Source of the DNA: Erysipelotrichaceae bacterium
GTDB taxonomy: Bacteria; Bacillota_I; Bacilli_A; Erysipelotrichales; Erysipelotrichaceae
Direction: 5' to 3'
NCBI GenBank assembly: GCA_017512625.1
Contig: JAFWFB010000092.1
Location: forward strand, 1 to 10,322
Length of the DNA: 10,322 nucleotides
Below are positions 1 to 6,353 of this stretch, piece by piece (within the stretch, counting starts at the first letter, position 1; the number at the start of each line of letters is the position of its first letter). Made by a program: the position numbers and the translations under genes. The notes under the pieces were generated by a model. That model did no database searches and had not been told where the DNA came from. It saw nothing but the letters and a program-made list of their open reading frames with translations.

Positions 1-1118
1 AGATGTCAGCCAAGGAAGCCCAAAAGGAACTGATGGAAGTTGTCGAGAGAAAGATGGAAAACGAGATTGCAGCTTTCGTAAGAGAAAAAGAAGAAGAAGC
101 CAATGAAAAAGCGGAAGAAAGAAGCCGCGAGATCATTGCTACCGCGATCGAACGTTATTCCCAACAGGAGAGCATCGATCGTACGATCTCGGTCGTCAAC
201 CTTCCTAGCGAAGACATGAAGGGAAGGATCATCGGCCGTGAAGGACGCAATATCAGAGCCATCGAACAGGCTACGGGCGTTGATCTGATCATCGATGATA
301 CGCCGGAAGCCATTACGATCTCCTGCTTCAACCCGATCCGCCGTGAGGTTGCCCGTTTGTCGCTGGAAGCCCTGATCAAGGATGGAAGGATACAGCCGGG
401 AAGGATCGAGGAAGTTGTAGCCAAACAGACCAAGGAACTGGATACAGCTATCTATAAAGCCGGTGAAGAAGCCTGCTTCAAACTGCAGATCGGAAAGATC
501 GACCGTGAACTGATCAGAATGATCGGTCGTCTGAGATACCGTTACAGCTATGGTCAAAATGCCCTTGAGCATTCCATGGAAGTTGCTCATCTGGCAGGCA
601 TGATGGCTGCTGAGTTAGGACTTAACCAGCAGTTAGCAAAGCGTGCCGGATTGCTTCACGATATCGGTAAGGCCATCGACTTCGAGCAGGAAGGAACCCA
701 TGTCGAACTGGGTGCCAAGTTTGCTAAGAAGCATGGCGAAAATGAAATAGTCGTCAATGCCATCGAATCCCATCATGGAAACGTCGAACCTACCAATCTG
801 ATCTCCCATCTGGTAATTGCTGCCGATACCCTCTCTGCTGCCCGTCCGGGTGCCCGCTATGAGGGAATCGAAAACTATATCAAGCGTCTGGAAGCCCTGG
901 AAGCCATCGTCAATGACTTCAGCGGCGTCGATAAGACCTATGCGATCCAGGCTGGCCGTGAGGTCAGAGTATTCGTTGAACCGACCCAAGTCGATGATAA
1001 CCGTGCCCATATGATGGCCAGAGAGATCAGAGACAGGATCGAAAACGAACTGACTTATCCTGGTCAGATCAAGGTCACGGTCATCAGAGAGACCAGAGCC
1101 AACGAAGTAGCCAAGTAA
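1..1118 (+). CDS. rny: Ribonuclease Y, 3' portion (5' end outside window)
   Basis: RNase Y is the membrane-anchored endoribonuclease that starts mRNA decay in many Gram-positives. The visible 371 residues (complete codons from base 3) carry the end of the charged coiled coil (about 1-50), a KH RNA-binding domain with the GRIIGREG loop (residues 74-81) and an HD hydrolase domain. The HD ligands are His190 (EHSMEVAH) and His219-Asp220 (LLHDIGKA). The C-terminal stretch ending in VTVIRETRA is typical of the family. RNase Y is normally about 520 aa, so the N-terminal membrane helix and most of the coiled coil lie upstream. The ATG at base 3 aligns with an internal position and is not the real start. 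The next gene, ymdB, begins one base after this stop, the usual rny-ymdB pairing. Identification is very secure. Confidence 0.97.
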   Translation, partial: MSAKEAQKELMEVVERKMENEIAAFVREKEEEANEKAEERSREIIATAIERYSQQESIDRTISVVNLPSEDMKGRIIGREGRNIRAIEQATGVDLIIDDTPEAITISCFNPIRREVARLSLEALIKDGRIQPGRIEEVVAKQTKELDTAIYKAGEEACFKLQIGKIDRELIRMIGRLRYRYSYGQNALEHSMEVAHLAGMMAAELGLNQQLAKRAGLLHDIGKAIDFEQEGTHVELGAKFAKKHGENEIVVNAIESHHGNVEPTNLISHLVIAADTLSAARPGARYEGIENYIKRLEALEAIVNDFSGVDKTYAIQAGREVRVFVEPTQVDDNRAHMMAREIRDRIENELTYPGQIKVTVIRETRANEVAK

Positions 1119-1119
1119 A

Positions 1120-1911
1120 ATGAAGATCCTTTTCATAGGAGATATCACTACCAGGTCCGGCAGGGATGCTGTGATAGCCAATCTTGCTAAAGTCAAGGCC
1201 GATCATGACATTGACTTTACGATCGCCAATGGCGAGAATGCTGCCCATGGCAAAGGAATAACTTCCAAGATCTACAACAGTCTGATCAATTCAGGCATCG
1301 ATTGCATCACCTTGGGCAATCACGCTTTCTCCAAAAGCGAGATAATGGAAGACATGGACAAATATGATCGTCTGATACGACCGGTCAATATCGGGATCCA
1401 TGAAGACATTGGTCAGGGTTATCGTACCTTTGATGTCAATGGTTACCGGATCTGCGTGATCAATATCATGGGTTCGGTCTTCATGAATGATGTAAACCAG
1501 TCTCCTTTTGAAGCGATGAGCCATCTGCTTTATCAGGAGAAGATTAGACAGAAGGAAAAGGCTGATTTCATCTTCGTCGATCTGCACGCCGAAGCGACAA
1601 GTGAAAAGATCCTGTTTGCCAATTACTTTAAAAACGAACTGATCGCCGTCGTCGGCACCCATACCCATGTTCAGACTGCTGATGAAAGGATCATCGGCAA
1701 TCTGGCCTATATCAGTGATGTCGGCTTGTGCGGTCCTTATGATTCCATAATCGGAAGAGACATCGATGAGATGGTCGAGAATCTGATCTATGGCAATCCG
1801 ACCCGCTTTACGCCGGCTGAAGGCGAGAGCATTTTCCAGGCTGTTGTCATTGAGATCGACGAGAGCCTTCGTAAGGCAACTAATATTGAAAGAATTCAAA
1901 TCAGGCCTTAA
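1120..1911 (+). CDS. ymdB: YmdB-family metallophosphoesterase (TIGR00282 type)
   Basis: This 263-aa protein is a calcineurin-like dinuclear-metal phosphodiesterase. The Bacillus subtilis homologue hydrolyses cyclic nucleotides and influences motility and biofilm gene expression; that role is known for the family, not shown here. The metal-binding residues are all visible: Asp8 (IGDIT), Glu39-Asn40 (ANGENAA), Asn67-His68 (GNHAF), His156 (DLHAE), and His181 and His183 (GTHTHVQT). The length is normal for the family. The ATG lies one base after the rny stop and has no clear Shine-Dalgarno, so translation is probably coupled to rny. The last part of the gene contains the promoter of the following ferredoxin gene. 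There is no signal peptide, so the protein is cytosolic. Confidence 0.95.
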   Translation: MKILFIGDITTRSGRDAVIANLAKVKADHDIDFTIANGENAAHGKGITSKIYNSLINSGIDCITLGNHAFSKSEIMEDMDKYDRLIRPVNIGIHEDIGQGYRTFDVNGYRICVINIMGSVFMNDVNQSPFEAMSHLLYQEKIRQKEKADFIFVDLHAEATSEKILFANYFKNELIAVVGTHTHVQTADERIIGNLAYISDVGLCGPYDSIIGRDIDEMVENLIYGNPTRFTPAEGESIFQAVVIEIDESLRKATNIERIQIRP

Positions 1912-1925
1912 TAATGTGATATAAT
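1895..1925 (+). promoter_or_regulatory. Promoter of the ferredoxin gene (extended -10)
   Basis: A perfect TATAAT lies at 1920-1925, preceded by TG at 1917-1918, giving the extended -10 form TGATATAAT. A weak -35 (TTCAAA, 1895-1900) sits 19 bp upstream. Transcription should start near 1932, about 18 nt before the ferredoxin ATG and after the ymdB stop, so the ferredoxin can be made independently of rny-ymdB. The assignment is by motif only. Confidence 0.7.
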
Positions 1926-1949
1926 CTTTTTGGAATGTAAGGAGGGTGT

Positions 1950-2126
1950 ATGCCAGCAAAGGTTGATCAGGAAGTCTGTCTTGGCTGTGGTGCCTGCACT
2001 GGAGTTTGTCCGGTTGGCGCTATTGCATTAGATGATAGTGGAAAAGCTTGTGTTGATCAGAGTCTCTGCATTGATTGCGGTGCCTGTGTAGCAACTTGTC
2101 CGGTATCCGCTATTAGCCAGGAATAA
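1950..2126 (+). CDS. 2[4Fe-4S] ferredoxin, clostridial type
   Basis: This 58-aa cytosolic electron carrier has two classic cluster motifs. Motif 1 is [12 protein letters not shown] (Cys10, 13, 16, 20) and motif 2 is [12 protein letters not shown] (Cys40, 43, 46, 50). In such proteins the fourth cysteine of each motif completes the other cluster, and the small protein shuttles electrons at low potential between oxidoreductases, mostly in anaerobes. An extra cysteine (Cys34) lies between the motifs. The ATG is preceded by AAGGAGG (1939-1945) 4 nt away, which fixes the start. The gene has its own promoter upstream and an intrinsic terminator downstream, so it is probably a monocistronic, well-expressed transcript. 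Its electron donor and acceptor cannot be deduced here, since no partner oxidoreductase lies nearby. Confidence 0.95.
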   Translation: MPAKVDQEVCLGCGACTGVCPVGAIALDDSGKACVDQSLCIDCGACVATCPVSAISQE

Positions 2127-2132
2127 TAATAA

Positions 2133-2160
2133 AAGCTTTACGTGAGTAAAGCTTCTTTTA
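2133..2160 (+). terminator. Rho-independent terminator after the ferredoxin gene
   Basis: A perfect 9-bp stem, AAGCTTTAC (2133-2141) and GTAAAGCTT (2146-2154), encloses the 4-nt loop GTGA and is followed by CTTTTAT. On the opposite strand the same stem is followed by a T-rich run, so it could work in both directions. It starts 7 nt after the ferredoxin stop and ends just before the rsmD ATG. The stem is AT-rich, so termination may be partial. Confidence 0.8.
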
Positions 2161-2166
2161 TAAAAT

Positions 2167-2709
2167 ATGCGTATTATCAGCGGTAAGTATCGAAATACCA
2201 GATTAATGACCCTGGAGGGCGACTTAACCAGACCGACCAAGGATCAGGTCAAGGAAGCGATCTTCAGTCACTTGTTTTCCCTAAAGGAGAACAGCTTTTT
2301 TCTGGATCTGTTTGGCGGTAGCGGTGCCGTTGGCCTTGAAGCCGCATCCAGAGGTGCAGCTGTAGTCGATATCGTTGATAGCAATCCGAAAGCCATCAGG
2401 ATCATCCGCTCGAATATCGAGCGCTGTAAAAGCGAGGAATGTCACGCTTACCTGATGGATTATCAAAGCTATATAAATGGTTGTGAAAAACAATATGACT
2501 ATATCTTCCTGGATCCACCATATGAGATGGAAGGGATCGAGGAACTGTTATCTTCGATCAGGAAAAAAGACCTACTAAAAAGCGATGGTCTGATCATCCT
2601 GGAGACCCGCAAGGGCAACACTTTTAAGATCGAGGATTATGAAGAAGAAGATGAACGCATCTACGGCATTACCAAAGTTATTTATCTGAAGGAGAAAGAA
2701 AATGATTAA
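2167..2709 (+). CDS. rsmD: 16S rRNA (guanine(966)-N2)-methyltransferase RsmD
   Basis: RsmD uses S-adenosylmethionine to methylate N2 of G966 (E. coli numbering) in 16S rRNA during small-subunit assembly. The 180-aa protein begins MRIISGKYRN, the signature N-terminus of the family, which fixes the start. TRPT follows at 21-24, then the SAM-binding loop LDLFGGSGAVGLEA (about 46-59) and the catalytic DPPY at 116-119. Length is normal. No Shine-Dalgarno is visible before the ATG, which lies only a few bases after the terminator-like hairpin of the ferredoxin gene, so how it is transcribed and translated is unclear. The 3' end overlaps coaD by 8 bp, and the rsmD-coaD pairing is common in Bacillota. 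Confidence 0.96.
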   Translation: MRIISGKYRNTRLMTLEGDLTRPTKDQVKEAIFSHLFSLKENSFFLDLFGGSGAVGLEAASRGAAVVDIVDSNPKAIRIIRSNIERCKSEECHAYLMDYQSYINGCEKQYDYIFLDPPYEMEGIEELLSSIRKKDLLKSDGLIILETRKGNTFKIEDYEEEDERIYGITKVIYLKEKEND

Positions 2710-3187
2710 AGCACTGATCCCGGGCAGTTTTGATCCGATCACCATCGGTCATATTGATCTGATAACCAGAGCTTCCCATATTTGTGACAAGATCTATGTC
2801 GGTATCATGGTCAATCCGGCCAAGAATTACCTTTTCAGCGTCGAAGAGAGGATCGAGCTCGCAAAAAAAGCCACCTCTCACCTCGATAATGTCGAGGTCG
2901 TAAGCAGCGATGGCTTGACTGTCGATCTTTGCAGGGACCTTGGCTGCAGCATCCTTTTAAAGGGCGTAAGGACCAACAACGACTATGAATACGAGCTTAA
3001 CCAGGCTAATATCAATATGCTTCTGGAAAAGGATATCGAGACGATCCTGATGTTATCCAAACCGGAATACTCATCGATCTCCAGCTCCATGGTCAAGGAA
3101 GTATGGTCCTATCGGGGCAATATCCGCAGTTTTATCCCTGATATCATTTATGATGAAGTAATCAATAAACTTAAAGAGCGTTATTGA
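2702..3187 (+). CDS. coaD: Phosphopantetheine adenylyltransferase (PPAT)
   Basis: CoaD transfers AMP from ATP to 4'-phosphopantetheine, giving dephospho-CoA, the penultimate step of coenzyme A synthesis. The 161-aa protein is a nucleotidyltransferase of the HIGH superfamily. It shows GSFDP (8-12), the TxGH motif (Thr14 to His17), NPAK with Lys41, and the ISSSMVKE loop (126-133). At 87-90 it has KGVR where most homologues have RG(L/V)R, a conservative change. The ATG lies within the rsmD end and is preceded by AAGGAG (2689-2694) 7 nt away, so the two genes are probably translated from one mRNA. The gene ends in TGA at the normal family length, directly against the convergent xpt stop, with no obvious terminator between them. 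Confidence 0.97.
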   Translation: MIKALIPGSFDPITIGHIDLITRASHICDKIYVGIMVNPAKNYLFSVEERIELAKKATSHLDNVEVVSSDGLTVDLCRDLGCSILLKGVRTNNDYEYELNQANINMLLEKDIETILMLSKPEYSSISSSMVKEVWSYRGNIRSFIPDIIYDEVINKLKERY

Positions 3188-3754
3188 TCAGAAAACGATC
3201 TTATTGTCTTCAATGGCTTTGATGATGGCCAGCGACTCTACATGATAGCCTTGCTCTCTTAGGGTCTTTCCGCCGTTTTCAAAGCCTTTTTCAATTCCGA
3301 TGGCAATTCCCGCAACCTTGGCATTGGCCTGCTTGATCAGGCTGATAAGACCGTTGCTGGCATTTCCGTTGGCCAGGAAATCATCGACGATCAATACATT
3401 GTCGTCCTCATTGAGATACTTGTTCGAGACATAGATCTCGTAGTAATGCTCTCTGATATAAGAGTAGACCTCGGCCTGATAGACATCATCATTCAGATTG
3501 GAGCTGGTTCCTTTTTTCGCTACCAGCATCGGTACATCGAACAGCGTTGCGGTGGTAAGAGCCAGGGCAATACCGGAAGCTTCAATGGTCAGTACCTTGG
3601 TGATCTTTTCGTCCTTGAATAATCTATAAACTTCTTTAGCACACTCCTGATACAGGCCAGGCAGATACTGATGATTAAAGAAAGCGTCGACCTTGATGAT
3701 GTGATTATCGATCACGGTGCCCTTTTCTTTGATCATTTCTTCCAAAAGACGCAT
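3188..3754 (-). CDS. xpt: Xanthine phosphoribosyltransferase
   Basis: Xpt converts xanthine and PRPP to XMP and pyrophosphate in purine salvage. The 188-aa protein matches the Bacillus-type enzyme along its length: an N-terminal KVDAFFNHQ segment (21-29), TIEASGIA (56-63), and the PRPP-binding loop VLIVDDFLANGNA (120-132). IEKGFENGG and a C-terminal VESLAII segment follow. I chose the ATG at 3754 because GGAGG (complement of 3763-3767) lies 8 nt upstream and the protein then begins like known Xpt proteins. An in-frame TTG at 3769 overlaps that Shine-Dalgarno and is unlikely. The gene is monocistronic and convergent with coaD. Its leader is only about 20 nt, so it lacks the purine riboswitch that controls xpt in B. 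subtilis. Confidence 0.95.
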   Translation of the reverse strand: MRLLEEMIKEKGTVIDNHIIKVDAFFNHQYLPGLYQECAKEVYRLFKDEKITKVLTIEASGIALALTTATLFDVPMLVAKKGTSSNLNDDVYQAEVYSYIREHYYEIYVSNKYLNEDDNVLIVDDFLANGNASNGLISLIKQANAKVAGIAIGIEKGFENGGKTLREQGYHVESLAIIKAIEDNKIVF

Positions 3755-3782
3755 AATGTATTCCTCCAACGATTATGCATTC

Positions 3783-3788
3783 ATTATA
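3783..3788 (-). promoter_or_regulatory. -10 box of xpt
   Basis: On the minus strand this reads TATAAT. It would start transcription near 3776, giving a leader of about 22 nt that carries GGAGG before the xpt ATG. No good -35 is visible at the normal spacing. It is one half of a divergent promoter region shared with miaB. Confidence 0.6.
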
Positions 3789-3804
3789 CCTTTATATCCT
3801 GCTT

Positions 3805-3829
3805 GGAATGAAGGTAAGTGTAAAATTCC
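3805..3829. repeat. Short inverted repeat GGAAT-N15-ATTCC between divergent promoters
   Basis: GGAAT (3805-3809) and ATTCC (3825-3829) are inverted copies with 20 bp between their centres, lying between the xpt and miaB -10 boxes. The arms are only 5 bp, so this may be chance. It could be an operator, but it does not match the PurR box pattern. Confidence 0.2.
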
Positions 3830-3848
3830 GCTATCAGTATTTTTGTAG

Positions 3849-3854
3849 TATAAT
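3849..3854 (+). promoter_or_regulatory. -10 box of miaB, very close to the start codon
   Basis: A perfect TATAAT ends 8 nt before the miaB ATG (3863). The expected transcription start, near 3861, leaves a leader of at most about two bases, so the mRNA would be leaderless or nearly so. No Shine-Dalgarno is present between the box and the ATG, and the -35 region is poor. Confidence 0.6.
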
Positions 3855-3862
3855 TGCAACGT

Positions 3863-5299
3863 ATGAAAGATAACTATATTTTTCCAAGCATGAATGATGC
3901 CAGGAAAAGAACCAACAATCCATCCAAAAACATCAACCGGGATTTTGATCTGCCCGAAGAATATCTCACCCTTGGCAAGGACAAGAAGTACTATTTAAGG
4001 ACCCATGGCTGCCAAGTCAATGTCAGGGACGGTGAGACCATTAGCGGTCTTTTCGAAGCCATGGGCTTTGTAAGCTGCGAAGACGAAAAGCAGGCTGATG
4101 TCATCCTTTTCAATACCTGTGCGATCCGTAAAAACGCTGAAGATAAGGTCTTGGGCGAGCTGGGCAACATCAAGACCCTTAAAAAGACCAATCCTGATCT
4201 TATCATCGGCATCTGTGGCTGCATGGCCCAGGAAGAGGGCATGGTAAATATGCTGTTAAGCAAGTATCCGCAGGTCGATCTGATCTTCGGTACCCATAAT
4301 ATCGATAACCTCCCTAAGCTTTTGCATGAAGCGATCGTCAAGCGCCAAAGGACGGTCGAAGTCTTCTCCAAGGAAGGCGATGTCGTTGAAAACTTGCCGG
4401 TAAAAAGATATGAGACACACCGGGCCTGGGTCAACATCATGTACGGCTGCGATAAGTTCTGCACTTATTGCATCGTTCCTTATACCCGTGGCAAGCAACG
4501 CTCCCGTGATCCTAAGGACATCCTTGAGGAGATCAGGCAACTGGTAGAAAAGGGCTATAAGGAAGTTACCCTGCTCGGTCAGAATGTCAATGCCTATGGC
4601 AAGGATCTGGATATCGGCTATGACTTTGCTGACCTGCTGGAAGAAGTGGCTAGATCAGGCATCAAAAGAGTGCGCTTTATGACCTCTCATCCTTTTGATT
4701 TCACTTTTAGGATGGTCGATGTGATCGCCGATAACAGGGATATCCTAATGCCTTATATCCATCTGCCTGTTCAAAGCGGCAATGATGAAGTCTTAAAGCT
4801 GATGGGAAGACGCTATGACCGGAAACAATATCTGGAATTATTCGATTATATCCGCAAAAGGATCCCGGAATGTACGATCTCGACTGATATCATCGTCGGC
4901 TTCCCGACCGAAACGCAGCAAGCCTTCGAGGATACTTTAAGCCTGGTTGACTATTGCAAGTTTGACAATGCCTTTACCTTTATCTATTCACCAAGAGAAG
5001 GAACACCGGCTGCCAGGATGAAGGATGATATCGGAACCGGCGTCAAGGAACAGCGTTTACAGACTTTGAATGCGAAGATCGGCCATTATGCTTTGGAAAA
5101 CAATCAGAAATACCAGGACCGCATCCTGGAAGTCATGGTCGATGGGCCTTCAAAGCGCAATCAGGATACCTATAGCGGCTATTCCCGCGAATTCAAGCTG
5201 GTCAATTTCAAGGGCAACGATCTTAAGCCCGGCGATATCGTAAATGTTAAGATCACCAAGGTCCATTCCTGGTCTTTGGATGGTGAAACGATCGATTAA
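3863..5299 (+). CDS. miaB: tRNA-2-methylthio-N6-dimethylallyladenosine synthase MiaB
   Basis: MiaB is a radical-SAM methylthiotransferase that adds a 2-methylthio group to i6A37 in tRNAs reading UNN codons, after MiaA has prenylated A37. The 478-aa protein has an N-terminal UPF0004 domain with the auxiliary-cluster cysteines Cys50 (THGCQVN), Cys86 (NTCAIR) and Cys120 (GCMAQ). The radical-SAM CxxxCxxC follows as Cys196, Cys200 and Cys203 (CDKFCTYC), and the C-terminus (about 405-478) looks like a TRAM RNA-binding domain. The N-terminal extension of about 45 residues is usual in Gram-positive MiaB. The ATG at 3863 is chosen; an in-frame TTG at 3854 overlaps the -10 box. It is transcribed divergently from xpt, and no clear terminator follows it. 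Confidence 0.96.
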   Translation: MKDNYIFPSMNDARKRTNNPSKNINRDFDLPEEYLTLGKDKKYYLRTHGCQVNVRDGETISGLFEAMGFVSCEDEKQADVILFNTCAIRKNAEDKVLGELGNIKTLKKTNPDLIIGICGCMAQEEGMVNMLLSKYPQVDLIFGTHNIDNLPKLLHEAIVKRQRTVEVFSKEGDVVENLPVKRYETHRAWVNIMYGCDKFCTYCIVPYTRGKQRSRDPKDILEEIRQLVEKGYKEVTLLGQNVNAYGKDLDIGYDFADLLEEVARSGIKRVRFMTSHPFDFTFRMVDVIADNRDILMPYIHLPVQSGNDEVLKLMGRRYDRKQYLELFDYIRKRIPECTISTDIIVGFPTETQQAFEDTLSLVDYCKFDNAFTFIYSPREGTPAARMKDDIGTGVKEQRLQTLNAKIGHYALENNQKYQDRILEVMVDGPSKRNQDTYSGYSREFKLVNFKGNDLKPGDIVNVKITKVHSWSLDGETID

Positions 5300-5300
5300 A

Positions 5301-5309
5301 TGTTATTAT
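5301..5309 (+). promoter_or_regulatory. Possible extended -10 for the RNase J-like/ftsK operon
   Basis: TGTTATTAT reads as TG-N-TATTAT, one base off TATAAT with the extended TG. It would start transcription near 5316 and leave a leader of about 20 nt containing AGAAAGG (5317-5323) before the ATG at 5337. A perfect TATAAT at 5329-5334 lies too close to the ATG to serve this start. Confidence 0.35.
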
Positions 5310-5336
5310 TCTAGTAAGAAAGGTCATATATAATTA

Positions 5337-6332
5337 ATGGAAGACTTACGCATCTTTTCTTTGGGCGGTCTCGATGAAAACGGAAAGAATCTTTATGTCA
5401 TCGAAATAGACCAAAACATTTATGTAGTTGAATGCGGAATCGGTTATCCCGGATCAGGCAGTTATCTGGGAGTTGATTTCAGCATACCTGATTTTACCTA
5501 TTTGATAGAGAACAAGGACCGGGTCAAGGGAATCTTTATCTCCCATGCCCATGACGATGTCATGAATGCTCTGCCTTTCCTTTTGAAGGAAGCAGATTTT
5601 CCGGTCTATGCCACAACTTTGACGGCCAAACTTCTGGAAGCCAGCTTTGAAAAAAGCGGCATCAGAGGCAAGAAAGTAAATATAATCTCCCGAAAACAAT
5701 CCTTTACGGTCGACGGACGCAAGATCAGATCCTTTCCTTTGTCACAAAGCATAGCGGATGGTATCGGTCTGGCCTTTGAAACTTCCATGGGCTACATCGT
5801 CTATACTTCCGATTTCCTTTTCGACTATGAGACTACGCATAAGGGTTTCGATATCGATGTTACCGAACTGGCTGATATCGGCAAGGAAGGTGTCTTTGTC
5901 TGGATGTCGGAAAGCTCAGGAGTCTTTAATGAAGGCTATACATCGCCAAATCATAAGATCACTTCCCTGATCGAACCTTATATCGAAAAATCAGGTAGCC
6001 GGATCATCATCACCCTATATCAGCAAAACCTGTATCGGACCATTGAGATCCTTGATCTGGCCATCAAATACCGCAAGCGCGTCTTTTTCCAGAACGACTA
6101 TAACCTGAATATATTAAAAGCCGTGGAAAGCCTTGGCTATTACAGCTTCCCAGCCAGCCTTTTGGTACGCAAGGCTGATTTTGACAATAATGATGAAGAC
6201 ATCATCGTTATTGTATCCGGTGGCGGCAAGAAGGTCTTTGAGACCATGAATGCCATCGCTACGGGAGCTGACCGCACGATCTCGCTTAGGACCAGTGATC
6301 AGATCATAATAGCTTCGCCGGTAGTCGCCTGA
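5337..6332 (+). CDS. RNase J2-like protein, N-terminal fragment ended by in-frame TGA
   Basis: The 331 residues match the metallo-beta-lactamase and first part of the beta-CASP region of RNase J. They start with the family segment SLGGLDENGKNLYV and include a SDFLFD motif with Asp159. The usual HxHxDH is HAHDDV (70-75), so its last histidine is Val75, and the following motif-3 histidine is Gln137. Such losses resemble the RNase J2 branch, a structural partner of active RNase J1 in B. subtilis, and suggest little or no nuclease activity. In B. subtilis rnjB also lies just upstream of spoIIIE, as here. The frame stops at TGA (6330-6332) inside the beta-CASP domain where family members continue, and the same frame resumes without other damage. 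It may be a recent nonsense mutation, a sequencing error, or a genuinely split protein. Confidence 0.85.
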   Translation: MEDLRIFSLGGLDENGKNLYVIEIDQNIYVVECGIGYPGSGSYLGVDFSIPDFTYLIENKDRVKGIFISHAHDDVMNALPFLLKEADFPVYATTLTAKLLEASFEKSGIRGKKVNIISRKQSFTVDGRKIRSFPLSQSIADGIGLAFETSMGYIVYTSDFLFDYETTHKGFDIDVTELADIGKEGVFVWMSESSGVFNEGYTSPNHKITSLIEPYIEKSGSRIIITLYQQNLYRTIEILDLAIKYRKRVFFQNDYNLNILKAVESLGYYSFPASLLVRKADFDNNDEDIIVIVSGGGKKVFETMNAIATGADRTISLRTSDQIIIASPVVA

Positions 6333-6353
6333 GGAGAAAAGAGTGCCGGCGAA
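6330..6353 (+). other. In-frame TGA junction between two halves of the RNase J-like gene
   Basis: TGA at 6330-6332 is codon 332 of a frame that is otherwise open from 5337 to 6998 (554 codons including the final stop), the normal RNase J length. It falls where RNase J proteins carry the conserved Pro-x-Pro-Gly segment, close to the expected Gly codon; GGA to TGA is a one-base change. AGGAG (6332-6336) overlaps the stop, but the next in-frame ATG is 17 nt away, longer than usual for re-initiation. The GTG at 6343 is out of frame. Confidence 0.85.

Noticed and set aside
1291..1959. A 222-residue open frame on the minus strand opposite ymdB, and similar antisense frames opposite rny (6-590, 633-1196)
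   Set aside because: They lie wholly opposite well-supported genes, have no Shine-Dalgarno or recognisable domain, and are explained by the codon bias of the sense strand (frequent ATC and GAT codons).
3755..3769. Longer Xpt beginning at TTG 3769
   Set aside because: The TTG overlaps the GGAGG Shine-Dalgarno, and the ATG at 3754 gives the family N-terminus.
3854..3862. MiaB beginning at TTG 3854
   Set aside because: That codon uses the last base of the TATAAT box, so it would lie upstream of the expected transcript start.
5329..5334. TATAAT at 5329-5334 as promoter of the RNase J-like gene
   Set aside because: It ends 2 nt before the ATG, so transcription would start inside the coding region; the TG-N-TATTAT at 5301-5309 fits better.
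6330..6332. TGA read as Trp or Gly (alternative genetic code) in the RNase J-like gene
   Set aside because: coaD and xpt end in TGA at the normal family length, Trp is encoded by TGG (for example in miaB), Gly by GGN, and no other gene here has an internal TGA.
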